A stretch of DNA of 64,000 bases from assembly GCA_032622095.1 (NCBI GenBank), contig CP136061.1:253903582-253967581 (forward strand), given 5' to 3'. Positions 1 through 11,033 of the stretch are shown here, one piece after another. Below the pieces are notes generated by a model, which was given only the letters and a program-made list of their open reading frames with translations, was not told the DNA's origin and made no database searches. The position numbers and the translations under genes were made by a program. The stretch comes from Siphonodentalium dalli. Its lineage: Eukaryota; Mollusca; Scaphopoda; Gadilida; Siphonodentaliidae. How positions within the stretch are numbered: position 1 is the stretch's first letter; each line of letters opens with the position of its first letter.

Positions 1-466
1 TACGAAGAAGTAAATAGTTGCAGACGATAACATCGTCATAAAACGCTTTTTAAATAAACAAAATTAACGTATATTGCACTGTAAGAGTGTTGATAGCATG
101 GAATTTATTTTTTTATTTCTATTTCAGCTGTTAGTCATATTTTATAACGTTTATTTCTTAAGTATTTCAATTTTAATCGTAATTATTTTCTTCGAATCAC
201 CGAAGAATTTGACAGTTCAAAGGTCCGCCCACTCGGATTTTACAACTCCACTACGAGTGCGCTCTGATTGGTTGAATGCGTTTGCATTGGTCCAATCCGC
301 TTTCGCGAGGGAGAACCAGCTTAAGAATTGCGCGAAAATGCACGTGTTAAATAGTTCGTTGTCAGTTTTGTATTGTTCTAGAAGAAGACAGATTTGTTTA
401 TTGAACGTTTCAAATATCCATATTTTTAGGCGTATTTCGGGTAAATAAAGCTACGGCGTGAAATAA
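1..466. other. Unassigned AT-rich sequence with a CCAAT-box cluster
   Basis: No gene recognised. A less AT-rich patch around 220-330 contains two ATTGG boxes (267-271, 286-290) and a CCAAT (292-296), as in many animal promoters, but no coding exon is recognisable downstream. An open frame of 124 codons (74-448) is low-complexity and Phe/Ile/Leu-rich at its start and resembles nothing I know, so I do not call it a gene. Confidence 0.3.
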
Positions 467-633
467 ATAAGAGAATGCATTGGCACAGGGCATAACTGTA
501 ACTATCACAATGTGGTCAAGGAGCCGGTTCCAATGATATCCATATTTGTATGGTTCTATTGAGACAGACCGAAGATATTTTAGGCTGTTGAAGCTTTATT
601 TGGCCGGTTTTGGCCGGTTTGTTGGGTAAAGGG
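467..633 (-). mobile_element. Family A MITE, truncated copy
   Basis: Starts abruptly inside the family A hairpin (AGAGAATGCATTGGCACAGGG) and runs to the terminal GGGTAAAGGG, followed by TTAA at 634-637. About half of the element is missing. The flanking TTAA corresponds to an unoccupied TTAA at 5634-5637 in the second copy of repeat R1, so this copy is an independent insertion. Confidence 0.8.
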
Positions 634-637
634 TTAA

Positions 638-1612
638 TAATGTACTTCCCTGTAGGTGATGGTCCCAACTCGAAATTTCACGATTTAAGTGACTTTGTGA
701 GCGATTTTGCTTTGCGTTTCTTGTAATTAGAGAATTTCTCCTGGGTAATTGAATGTTTGGGACACTGGCTCACAAAAGTCACAGAAAAGCATGAAATTTC
801 GATTTGGGACTTTCACCTACAGTGAAGTACATTATTAATGAACAGATAATAATTAAGAAATATATTCCCGATTTTATTTTCCACTTTATAAGGTTCCCTG
901 TTAAAATTTCAAAAAGTTCCAAGGTTTTGTACTGGTGGAATATGATCTCTACGGGCGTTAGCCAGAGTAGATATATATGGCATGATCTAGTATGGTCGTT
1001 AGTTATAATTTTTGTGCAGGACTTGGCATTAGTTTCCATGGTGAATGACTCTCAATATTAAGAACAAATAATGTAGGCATTAAACATTGTGTTTCCCAAA
1101 GAAATGCATGCTGAAAATTGAATCCGCCACAAGAGGCTTGTGTTACCAACTTCACCATGCTCATCTCTTTATCCTGTCCAAGAAGTAAATCGGTCTAAAA
1201 GCTCTTCCAGTGGACCCCGGAAGAGAGTGACAGCCACAAATTAGACTCGACACTACCTACATTGTATATAGAAAATTGTAATTATAGCAGACTGCTGAAT
1301 ACATATACCCATATTAAACCAATGTGCTCAAGAAGACAAGGTTACGTCTACCCATTTAAAAGGGCAGTTCTCCTGATACAGGAGGAATATACAGAGAAGG
1401 TAAAGGTTTCCCTAAATGTAAGCTACCACTGGGTTAGATCGCCTCACTGAATGCATGATATTCTGAAGGTTTCACATTTGTGAGGTGGTTGGAGAAATGG
1501 ACTTTCGAATGGCACCTTACTACATGTACATGTATGTGACATCAGCATATAATCATCCATAATATCACACATTATATATGAGGGCTGTTGAAACTCGGTC
1601 AATTTCTGTTTA
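638..1612. repeat. Dispersed repeat R1, copy 1 (unoccupied MITE sites)
   Basis: Nearly identical to 5638-7007 apart from the MITE inserted there. It is partly self-inverted: 638-700 pairs with about 766-835. The TTAA at 685-688 and the TTAA at 1610-1613 are empty here but occupied by family A MITEs at 5689 and 7008 in the other copy. Older relatives lie at 24150-24345 and 28770-29290. Open frames inside it (804-1061, 1262-1450) recur in the other copy and look like chance frames, not genes. Confidence 0.8.
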
Positions 1613-1637
1613 ATCATGTGGAAGAACTAAGAATTAG

Positions 1638-2567
1638 TTACAACACAATATTCTCTGCACAATCATCTGACGAGGAAGAATGATTGAGTTGCAATTTAAC
1701 ATTCTCTGTGCAATCAGTTGATGAGGTGGAACTATTGTATTGCAATGTAACATCCTCTGAACTATCATGTAATGAAGTTGAATGATTGACTTCAATGACT
1801 TGTGAATTAGCATTCTCTGTGTTATCATGAGTTGATGTGGAACGGTTGAGTTGTGATGTAACATTCTCCGTGTTATCATGAGTTGAAGTGGAACGATTGA
1901 GTTGCGATGTAACATGCTCGATGTAATCATGGGGTGAGGCAGACATAATGAGTTCTGATGTAACATTGTCGTGAGTCATCTTATGTCTAACCAAGCTGCT
2001 AGAACGAGTAAATGATTTCCCACAGACGTCACACTGAAATGGACGGTCATTGGAATGAGTTCTCTTATGAACCGCCAGAACGCTTGAGTGAGTAAACGAT
2101 TTACCACACTCATCACACTGATACGGTCGTTCACCGGTGTGAATCCTCTTATGTTCAGTCACATTTCCGATCCGTGAAAATGATTTTCCACAAACTTCAC
2201 AATCATATGGACGTTCGCCAGAATGGGTTCTTTTATGAGCCGTCAAATCGCTTGCATGAACGAATGATTTGCTACAAATATCGCAATGATGTGGTCTGTC
2301 ATTAGTATGAGTCTTTTTATGTCTAGCCAAGCTGCCAGCAAAATTATAAGTCCTTCCACAAATATCGCAAGTATACGGAATGCCACCTTCATGGATTCTC
2401 TTATGCTCCGTCGGGTCGCCAGATTTAATGAATGATTTCTCGCATATATCGCAATGATATGGCCGATCCCCAGTGTGGATCCTGAAATGTATTGTCAAGA
2501 TACCAAGCCGGGTAAATGATTTTCCGCAAATATCACAGCGATGCGGGCGGATATCAGAATGAGTTAT
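1638..2567 (-). pseudogene. C2H2 zinc-finger protein, 5'-truncated
   Basis: The frame encodes seven tandem C2H2 fingers of the CxxC-x12-HxxxH type joined by TGEKP-like linkers such as HTGERPY and HSNDRPF, which would bind DNA in the nucleus. After the last finger comes a Ser/Thr/Asn-rich tail of about five 17-residue tandem repeats (for example ENVTSQLNRSTSTHDNT), ending at the stop near 1638. The first visible finger is preceded by THSDIRPH, a linker that should follow another finger, but a stop at 2568-2570 cuts the frame exactly where the large inverted repeat begins. The array therefore continued upstream and has been severed. A methionine at 2498 could start a six-finger product, but it lies inside a finger. 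Finger identity is certain; target and function are unknown. No KRAB, BTB or other N-terminal domain is present in the window. Confidence 0.85.
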
Positions 2568-2627
2568 TTATCTGACACAACGGTGTAGTATGAATGAAGA
2601 ACACAATCATCATCTCGTATCTTTTAA

Positions 2628-3793
2628 CCCTTTACCCAACAAAACGGCCAAAAACGCCCAAAATAAAGCTTCAAAAGCCTAAAATATCTTCGGTCTGTCT
2701 CAATAACACCATACAAATATGGATATCATTGGAACCGGTTCATTGACCACATTGTGATGGTTACAGTTATGCCCTGTGCCAATGCATTCTCTTATATATG
2801 CGAGGCGACCTATATAAAAGAACGCATTGGCCTAAAAAAAATCTTTTTTTAACACTTTTTACCATTTTTTCTTACATTCTTTAACAATTTTATAATTTTT
2901 TCTTACATTTTTTAACATTTTTACTTGCGCCAGTCCATGCTGGACGCTAGAGTCCAGCTGGACGCAAGTAATGTTTTCGGTTCGGATCTTTGTCTGTTGT
3001 CTGTCCTTCCGCGAACATGTTACGTCATACCGGAAGTACATACTGTAAATAATGGACACGCAAAATATGAAATGGTTGCATCAATTGTAATTTAAATCAA
3101 GATATATACTTAATTTGCATCGTCATCTGGTTTAATTTTGGTAATAAATCGTTCATAAATTAACAATTTTGAATGATTTCTTTCTGGAAACCGATCAAGA
3201 CGCCATGACGTCATGACGCACATCAGGGCGTCACGAGCTACATGGGCGCGCAAAACACCAGACATGATTGCGTCGATGTCCAGACAACTGCGACTCGTGT
3301 TACACGGACTGGCTATTCCATCTGCCAACAACTTCGTTTCGTATCTTTATATGAACGATGTCTATAATGTTCTATAAATATGTCAAACAACTCGTACGTA
3401 TTACCAAGACTAGCATTTATGATAGTGTAATATATCAACTTGAGATAATAGAGATATTATGTCCGTACACACAACTATTTCAGCGATGGATGAACTGAGA
3501 TTTGATATCTAGAATTTTGTTATCGATCTCTCTCAAACGAGGGGCCAGCACCCGTGATTCAAACTGCTGTTGGTAAGACACCGCAACACATGCCGAATGT
3601 GTGATGGGCGCAAGTATAGGCAGCTCCAGAGAGTGCATTCTAGTTTATAATATTTTTCTACATTCTTTGACAATTTTATCATTTTTAATATGTGTTAAGC
3701 CAATGCATTCTCTTATATATGCGAGGCGACCTATGGTCGACTCGCATATATAAGATAATCCATTGGCACAGGGCCGTTCTGTTGGGTAAAGGG
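2628..3793. mobile_element. Family A MITE carrying a nested insertion
   Basis: Flanked by TTAA at 2624-2627 and 3794-3797, with inverted ends CCCTTTACCCAACA. It has a damaged hairpin near 2779-2830 and a good one at 3700-3766. It is about 720 bp longer than its counterpart in the other arm (9622-10068) because of the insertion at 2923-3642. Confidence 0.85.
2923..3642. mobile_element. 720-bp insertion absent from the other arm
   Basis: The right arm reads straight through this position, so the segment was inserted here or deleted there. It begins with ACTTGCGCC (2923-2931), and the exact reverse complement GGCGCAAGT lies at 3607-3615, suggesting short terminal inverted repeats with about 27 bp of extra flank. 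The first 50 bp also fold into a hairpin. An open frame of 73 codons (3110-3331, minus) resembles nothing known. Confidence 0.5.
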
Positions 3794-4172
3794 TTAACGA
3801 ACTCGTTGCGGACGGAGCATGCATGGATCTCGTGAAATATATCCTTGCGCCATCCGAAACTCATTATATTAAAGATTCTCGATTAAGATGCGCCTTGTGT
3901 TCTCTCCATTTATCACTTTCCTGATCAGGGGTCAATCTGCGACGACTGTTTAACGGTGTCGTGTTGTGAACTTTGTTCATTGTGCCAGATGGATAGAGAA
4001 ATGAAGGCCATGGGAATTTAATGGACTTCAACCATCCACGGATTGGACTTCTATACCCTCCACGGATCGGCGACATTGTAACATAATATATATTATTTCA
4101 TAGCTTTACTAAATAAAATATTTTAAGAAATTAACGCTTTTAAATCACGTTAATATTGTGATATTTCCTTAA

Positions 4173-4336
4173 CCTGGGTAACTTAATCACAATTCTCTCC
4201 ACATGGGTAACTTAATCACAATTCTCTACACATGGGTAACTTTATCACAATTTCTGGAACCTGGGTAACTTTATCACAATTCTCTCCACATGGGTAACTT
4301 TATCACAATTTCTGGAACCTGGGTAACTTTATCACA
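4173..4336. repeat. 29-bp tandem repeat, about six copies
   Basis: Units read TGGGTAACTTTATCACAA followed by TTCTCTCCACA or TTTCTGGAACC. The right arm holds only about three copies (9150-9240). The core GGTAACTTTATCACAA resembles the repeat-like flanks at 12765-12840. Confidence 0.85.
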
Positions 4337-4614
4337 GAAAAACAAAACCGACGATAGAGATGGGTGAGAGTGACTATAATTTCAGTGTTACTAATGGTAT
4401 TCAAGATTCATGTGGGCGGTGGTATAGGGGTGACACCCTCCATTGCTGTGTAGAAGTGGTACGTTTTGAAATCCGTCCTCTAACCTGTACGTACCAGTAG
4501 GCCTGCATAATAAGAAGTTAAGATGAGTCATTTCAATAATATTTATAACCTACAAGGTTTTGATAAAGGTATATGCAAAACACATTTATACTACACCTTC
4601 GGTTACACATACAA

Positions 4615-4712
4615 GTACAGTAATGCCCAAAGTAATTGACCACTTAACCACAGCAGAATTACCCATAATTATGCTGTGGTTAAGGTGTCAATTACTTTGG
4701 GCATTACTGTAC
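4615..4712. repeat. 98-bp near-perfect palindrome
   Basis: GTACAGTAATGCCCAAAGTA at the left is matched by its reverse complement at the right, with a short centre around CCATAATTATG. A second copy is at 8770-8867 in the other arm. It is probably a foldback-type miniature element that was present before the arms duplicated. Confidence 0.8.
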
Positions 4713-5060
4713 ATGTAGGAATGTCAACAAAAACAGATATACAAAATAAATACATTCCAAACTACTATTGTTAACAACAATCAATAAATTACATGTATGA
4801 AATCGTCGGACACGAGTTAACAACCGTTAGACTGAATGGGTCATTGTCGCCATGCACTTTGGTGTGTTGGGGACCCGTATGATTTGACGCCAGTTGGCGA
4901 TCACGTGGATCATGGGTAGTCATCTACAGCATAACATGTTATTCAAGCTTCACGGTATGGAATTTATCAGCCACTGCTGATATAACGTTAAAGAGGACTG
5001 ACTGTACACTAAATCCGTCCATTTATGGGACCATCTCTTTTTGTACTCAATAGAATATGT

Positions 5061-5263
5061 AACAAATGAATGAATTTGAGCCATGATGTAGTGCTAAATA
5101 CACTCATGTTCTCTCTAAACGATGTAAAAAAACATGGTAATTATAATGAAAATGAACTTATGACTCCAGCCATTTATTCATTTTCATTATAATTACCATG
5201 CTATTTGTATTGTTCATAGAGCACATGAGTGTATTTTGCACTAATCAAATTCATTCATGTGTT
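5061..5263. repeat. Nested long palindrome, about 200 bp
   Basis: The outer arms (5061-5108 with 5224-5263) share the CACTCATG / CATGAGTG boundary. The inner arms (5133-5157 with 5178-5201) share CATGGTAATTATAATGAAAA. The counterpart in the right arm is at about 8200-8405. Confidence 0.75.
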
Positions 5264-5637
5264 GCATATAGTATGCTGAGTAAAAAATGTGAAAGGTGAT
5301 AACTGCTGTCTTCTATATAAACATAAACACCGAAAAGGTCAAGCTGGTAATTACCTGGGTACAAAACCTGGGTACAAAACACATCAAAATGTGGCACCAT
5401 TGACTCCTTTAGCCTCAGTTCGCCAGTACAATTTGAGCAGTGCCTGATTTCCTGCATGTATCGCACAGGTATGGTCCTTAGATCATGCCATGAATCTTTA
5501 TACTCTGGCTAACGCCCGTAAGGATCATATTCCACCAGTACAAAACCTGGGAACTTTTTGAAGTTTTGACAGGGAACCTTATAAAATCGAAAATATAACA
5601 ATGGGGATATATTTCTTTGTTATGATCTGTTTCTTAA

Positions 5638-7007
5638 TAATGTACTTCCCTGTAGGTGATGGTCCCAACTCAAAATTTCACGATTTAACCCTTTACCCAA
5701 CAAACCGGCCAAATAAAGCTTCAACAGCCTAAAATATCTTGGGTCTGTCTCAATACAACCATACAAATATGGATATCATTGGAACCGGCCCCTTGACCAC
5801 ATTGTGATGGTTACATTTATGCCCTGTGCCAATGCATTCTCTTATATATGCGAGTCGACCATAGGTCGCCTCGCATATATAAGAGAATGCATTGGCCTAA
5901 AAAAAAAATCTTTTTTTAACACTTTTTACCATTTTTTCTTACATTCTTTAACAATTTTATAATTTTTAATGTGTTAAGCCAATGCATTCTCTTATATATG
6001 CGAGGCGACCTATGGTCGACTCGCATATATAAGAGAATGCATTGGCACAGGGCCCTTCTGTTGGGTAAAGGGTTAAGTGACTTTGTGAGCGATTTTGCTT
6101 TGCGTTTCTTGCAATTAGAGAATTTCTCCTGGGTAATTGAATGTTTGCGACACTGGCTCACAAAAGTCACAGAAAAGCATGAAATTTCGATTTGGGACTT
6201 TCACCTACAGTGAAGTACATTATTAATGAACAGATAATAATTAAGAAATATATTCCCGATTTTATTTTCCACTTTATAAGGTTCCCTGTTAAAATTTCAA
6301 AAAGTTCCAAGGTTTTGTACTGGTGGAATATGATCTCTACGGGCGTTAGCCAGAGTAGATATATATGGCATGATCTAGTATGGTCGTTAGTTATAATTTT
6401 TTTGCAGGACTTGGCATTAGTTGCCATGGTGAATGACTCTCAATATTAAGAACAAATAATGTAGGCATTAAACATTGTGTTTCCCAAAGAAATGCATGCT
6501 GAAAATTGAATCCACCACAAGAGGCTTGTGTTACCAACTTCACCATGCTCATCTCCGTATCCTGTCCAAGAAGTAAATCGGTCTAAAGGCTCTTCCAGTG
6601 GACCCCGGAAGAGAGTGACAGCCACAAATTAGACTCGACACTACCTACATTGTATATAGAAAATTGTAATTATAGCAGACTGCTGAATACATATACCCAT
6701 ATTAAACCAATGTGCTCAAGAAGACAAGGTTACGTCTACCCATTTAAACGGGCAGTTCTCCTGATACAGGAGGAATATACAGAGAAGGTAAAGGTTTCCC
6801 TAAATGTAAGCTACCACTGGGTTAGATCGCCTCACTGAATGCATGATATTCTGAAGGTTTCACATTTGTGAGGTGGTTGGAGAAATGGACTTTCGAATGG
6901 CACCTTACTACATGTACATGTATGTGACATCAGCATACATGTATAACCATCCATAATATCACACATTATATATGAGGGCTGTTGAAACTCGGTCAATTTC
7001 TGTTTAA
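5638..7007. repeat. Dispersed repeat R1, copy 2 (MITE-occupied)
   Basis: Same sequence as 638-1612 but interrupted by the family A MITE at 5689-6072 and ending at the TTAA where another family A MITE starts (7004-7007). The segment 6181-7007 is the spacer of the large inverted repeat and is not repeated after the gap. Confidence 0.8.
5689..6072. mobile_element. Family A MITE, complete reference copy (384 bp)
   Basis: TTAA at 5685-5688 and 6073-6076 flank inverted ends CCCTTTACCCAACA / TGTTGGGTAAAGGG. Two 67-nt hairpins lie at 5829-5895 and 5979-6045, separated by an A/T-rich linker. The site without the insertion is present at 685-688, which shows TTAA target duplication directly. TTAA targets and CCC-starting ends are typical of piggyBac-superfamily elements; no transposase is encoded, so it must be non-autonomous. 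Confidence 0.9.
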
Positions 7008-7170
7008 CCCTTTACCCAACAGAAGGGCCCTGTGCCAATGCATTCTCTTATATATGCGAGTCGACCATAGGTCGCCTCGCATGAAAAAATGGTAAAAATT
7101 CTCTTACAGGGGTATATATGCGAGGCGACCTATGGTCGACTCGCATATATAAGAGAATGCATTGGCACAG
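7008..7170. mobile_element. Family A MITE, rearranged, running into the gap
   Basis: Starts after TTAA 7004-7007 with CCCTTTACCCAACA. Its first hairpin is broken near 7082 by a short piece of the element's own A/T linker, after which hairpin sequence resumes up to the N run. The corresponding empty TTAA is at 1610-1613. Confidence 0.75.
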
Positions 7171-7270
7171 NNNNNNNNNNNNNNNNNNNNNNNNNNNNNN
7201 NNNNNNNNNNNNNNNNNNNNNNNNNNNNNNNNNNNNNNNNNNNNNNNNNNNNNNNNNNNNNNNNNNNNNN
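7171..7270. other. Assembly gap of exactly 100 N
   Basis: A run of 100 N, a common convention for gaps of unknown length. It sits at the centre of the large inverted repeat, so the true centre is unresolved. Confidence 0.99.
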
Positions 7271-7379
7271 CATGCTTTTCTGTGACTTTTGTGAGCCAGT
7301 GTCGCAAACATTCAATTACCCAGGAGAAATTCTCTAATTGCAAGAAACGCAAAGCAAAGGCGCTCACAAAGTCACTTAA

Positions 7380-7771
7380 CCCTTTACCCAACAGAAGGGC
7401 CCTGTGCCAATGCATTCTCTTATATATGCGAGTCGACCATAGGTCGCCTCGCATATATAAGAGAATGCATTGGCTTAACACATTAAAAATTATAAAATTG
7501 TTAAAGAATGTAAGAAAAAATGGTAAAAAGTGTTAAAAAAAGATTTTTTTTAGGCCAATGCATTCTCTTATATATGCGAGGCGACCTATGGTCGACTCGC
7601 ATATATAAGAGAATGCATTGGCACAGGGCATAAATGTAACCATCACAATGTGGTCAAGGGGCCGGTTCCAATGATATCCATATTTGTATGGTTGTATTGA
7701 GACAGACCCAAGATATTTTAGGCTGTTGAAGCTTTATTTGGGCGGTTTTGGCCGGTTTGTTGTGTAAAGGG
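7380..7771. mobile_element. Family A MITE (392 bp)
   Basis: TTAA at 7376-7379 and 7772-7775; hairpins at 7407-7473 and 7555-7621. It is in the same position within R1 as the copy at 5689-6072, in the other arm, and has an extra internal segment (about 7622-7740) that the 5689 copy carries on its opposite side. Confidence 0.85.
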
Positions 7772-9621
7772 TTAAATCGTGAAATTTCGAGTTGGGACCA
7801 TCACCTACAGGGAAGTACATTATTAAGAAACAGATCATAACAAAGAAATATATCCCCATTGTTATATTTTCGATTTTATAAGGTTCCCTGTCAAAACTTC
7901 AAAAAGTTCCCAGGTTTTGTACTGGTGGAATATGATCCTTACGGGCGTTAGCCAGAGTATAAAGATTCATGGCATGATCTAAGGACCATACCTGTGCGAT
8001 ACATGCAGGAAATCAGGCACTGCTCAAATTGTACTGGCGAACTGAGGCTAAAGGAGTCAATGGTGCCACATTTTGATGTGTTTTGTACCCAGGTTTTGTA
8101 CCCAGGTAATTAATTACCCATGCAGCTTGACCTTTTCGGTGTTTATGTTTATATAGAAGACAGCAGTTATCACCTTTCACATTTTTACTCAGCATACTAT
8201 ATTCAACACATGAATGAATTTGAGCCATGGATTAGTGCAAAATACACTCATGTGCTCTATATATGAACAATACAAATAGCATGGTAATTATAATGAAAAT
8301 GAATAAATGGCTGGAGTCATAAGTTCATTTTCATTATAATTACCATGTTTTTTTTACATCGTTTAGAGAGAACATGAGTGTATTTAGCACTAAATCATGG
8401 CTCAAATTCATTAATTTGTTACATATTCTATTGAGTATAAAAAGAGATGGTCCCATAAATGGACGGATTTAATGTACAGTCAGTCCTCTTTAACGTTATA
8501 TCAGCAGTGGTTGATAAATTCCACACCGCGAAGCTTGAATAACATGTTATGCTGTAGATGACTACCCATGATCCATGTGATCGCCAACTGGTGTCAAATC
8601 ATACGGGTCCCAAACACACCAAAGTGCATGGCGACAATGACCCATTCAGTCTAACGGTTGTTAACTCGTGTCCGACGACTTCATACATGTAATTTATTGA
8701 TTGTTGTTAACAAATAGTAGTTTGGAATGTATTTATTTTGTATATCTGTATTTGTTGACATTCCTACATGTACAGTAATGCCCAAAGTAATTGACCCCTT
8801 AACCACAGCATAATTATGGGTAATTCTGCTGTGGTTAAGTGGTCAATTACTTTGGGCATTACTGTACTTGTATGTGTAACCGAAGGTGTAGTATAAATGT
8901 GTTTTGCATATACCTTTATCCAAACCTTGTAGGTTATAAATATTATTGAAATGACTCATCTTAACTTCTTATTATGCAGGCCTACTGGTACGTACAGGTT
9001 AGAGGACGGATTTCAAAACGTACCACTTCTACACAGCAATGGAGGGTGTCACCCCTATACCACCGCCCACATGAATCTTGAATACCATTAGTAACACTGA
9101 AATTATAGTCACTCTCACCCATCTCTCTCGCCGGTTTTTTTTCCTGTGATAAAGCTACCCAGGTTCCAGAAATTGTGATAAAGTTACCCATGTGGAGAGA
9201 ATTGTGATAAAGTTACCCAGGTTAAGGAAATCTCACAATATGAACGTGATTTAAAAGCGTCAATTTTTTAAAATATTTTATTTAGTAAAGCTATAAAATA
9301 ATATATATTTATGTTGCAATGTCGCCGATCCGTGGAGGGTAGAAGTCCAATCCGTGGATGGTTGAAGTCCATTAAATTCCCATGGCCTTCATTTCTCTAT
9401 CCATCTGGCACAATGAACAAAGTTCACAACACGACACCGTTAAACAGTCGTCGCAGATTGACCCCTGAAAAAGTTATAATGTAAAGTTGATCAGGAAAGT
9501 GATAAATGGAGAGAACATAACGCGCATGTTAATAGAGAATCTTTAATATAATGAGTTTCGGATGGCGCAAGGATATATTTCACGAGATCCATGCATGCGC
9601 CGTCCGCAACGAGTTCGTTAA

Positions 9622-10068
9622 CCCTTTACCCAACACAACGGCCCTGTGCCAATGCATTATCTTATATATGCGAGTCGACCATAGGTCGCCTCGCATATAT
9701 AAGAGAATGCATTGGCTTAACACATATTAAAAATGATAAAATTGTCAAAGAATGTAGAAAAATATTATAAAAAATGTTAAAAAATGTAAGAAAAATTATA
9801 AAATTTTTAAAGAATGTAAGAAAAAATGGTAAAAAGTGTTAAAAAAAGAGGCCAATGCATTCTCTTATATATGCGAGGCGACCTATGGTCGACTTGCATA
9901 TATAAGATAATGCATTGGCACAGGGCATAACTGTAACCATCACAATGTGGTCAATGAACCGGTTCCAATGATATCCATATTTGTATGGTGTTATTGAGAC
10001 AGACTGAAGATATTTTAGGCTGTTGAAGATTTATTTGGGCGTTTTTGGCCGCTTTGTTGGGTAAAGGG
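9622..10068. mobile_element. Family A MITE (447 bp)
   Basis: TTAA at 9618-9621 and 10069-10072; hairpins at 9649-9715 and 9852-9918. It is the right-arm counterpart of 2628-3793 without the nested insertion. Confidence 0.85.
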
Positions 10069-10175
10069 TTAAAAGATACGAGATTATGATTGTGTTCTTC
10101 ATTCATACTACACCGTTGTGTCAGATAAATAAAATCCATTACTGTCACTTTCATTGATACTATGGCTACACATTT

Positions 10176-11033
10176 GTGACCCGCCATATCAAATCCAGTC
10201 GTAAGTCGGGATTTTTTTACCCTGTGTCAATGCATTCTCTTATAAATGCGAAACGTTAACACTGTCGCCTATGGGAAACCATTTAGTTCAGTGATTCCTA
10301 TATATGAAATATGTGTGGGGAGATTATACGATGCGGGTTCTCCGCCTTAACGATGCATCATGGGAATTTCGATAATTGTGACCCGCCATATCAAATCCAG
10401 TCGGAAGTCGGGATTTTTTTACCCTGTGCCAATGCATTCTCTTATATATGCGAGTCGACCATAGGTCGCCTCGCATATATAAGAGAATGCATTGGCCTAA
10501 CAATTTGTATTCGATCTTGGTATAACCTGTCTATCGCCAACAACCAATAGACACCTTTCGCTACTACGACAGATAAGAATTACGATTATGTACCAAGTGG
10601 TCATTTTTTTTACCCTGTGCCAAAGCATTCTCTTATATATGCGAGTCGACCATAGGTCGCACCGTCGCCTCGCATATATAAGAGAATGCATTGGTCTAAC
10701 AAATTTTTATAATTTTTTTTAAATAAATGTTTCTTACAATTTTTAGGACATAAAATAAAAAACATCCATTACCCTGCAGGGAGCCCCACACATATATAGA
10801 AGCATATAGAAGAGTGTCGTCTGCTCATGTTTGTCTGGGGCTCTGTATGGGTGAAATTATAAAATTGTTAAAGAATACAAGACAAAATTATTAAAATTGT
10901 AAAAAATTGTTAGGCCAATGCATTCTCTTATATATGCGAGGCGACCTATGGTCGACTCGCATATATAAGAGAATGCATTGGCACAGGGTAAAAAAAATCC
11001 CGACTTACGACTGCATTTGATATGGCGGGTCAC
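10176..11033. mobile_element. Family F element with three family-A-type hairpins
   Basis: Inverted ends start GTGACCCGCCATATCAAAT and extend about 58 bp through GTCGGGATTTTTTTACCCTGTG into the first hairpin. A second internal copy of the left end starts at 10378. Hairpins at 10429-10495, about 10620-10694 and 10915-10981 match those of family A, although the element ends differ and no TTAA flanks it. The segment 10505-10605 is shared with 13085-13175, so sequence may have been captured. Confidence 0.75.

Larger units (their letters stand above)
2564..6180 (+). repeat. Left arm of large inverted repeat
   Basis: Reverse complement of 7271-10136, starting at TTATTTATCTGACACAACGG. In the stretches compared by eye (for example 4500-4800) the arms are roughly 97-98% identical. 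This arm differs by a 720-bp insertion (2923-3642) and a longer 29-bp tandem array. It contains two family A MITEs and two long palindromes. Confidence 0.85.
7271..10136 (-). repeat. Right arm of large inverted repeat
   Basis: Reverse complement of 2564-6180. It begins at CATGCTTTTCTGTGAC and ends at GTGTCAGATAAATA. It carries its own copies of the palindromes (about 8200-8405 and 8770-8867), about three 29-bp repeat units (9150-9240) and two family A MITEs. Beyond 10136 it does not continue into zinc-finger sequence. Confidence 0.85.

Noticed and set aside
804-1061. 85-codon frame conserved at 6192-6449
   Set aside because: Both are within R1 and differ as expected from DNA duplication; the frame is open on both strands (779-1039), typical of chance frames in AT-rich repeats.
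7048-7481. Frames crossing the N gap
   Set aside because: They read through 100 undetermined bases and consist of hairpin sequence.
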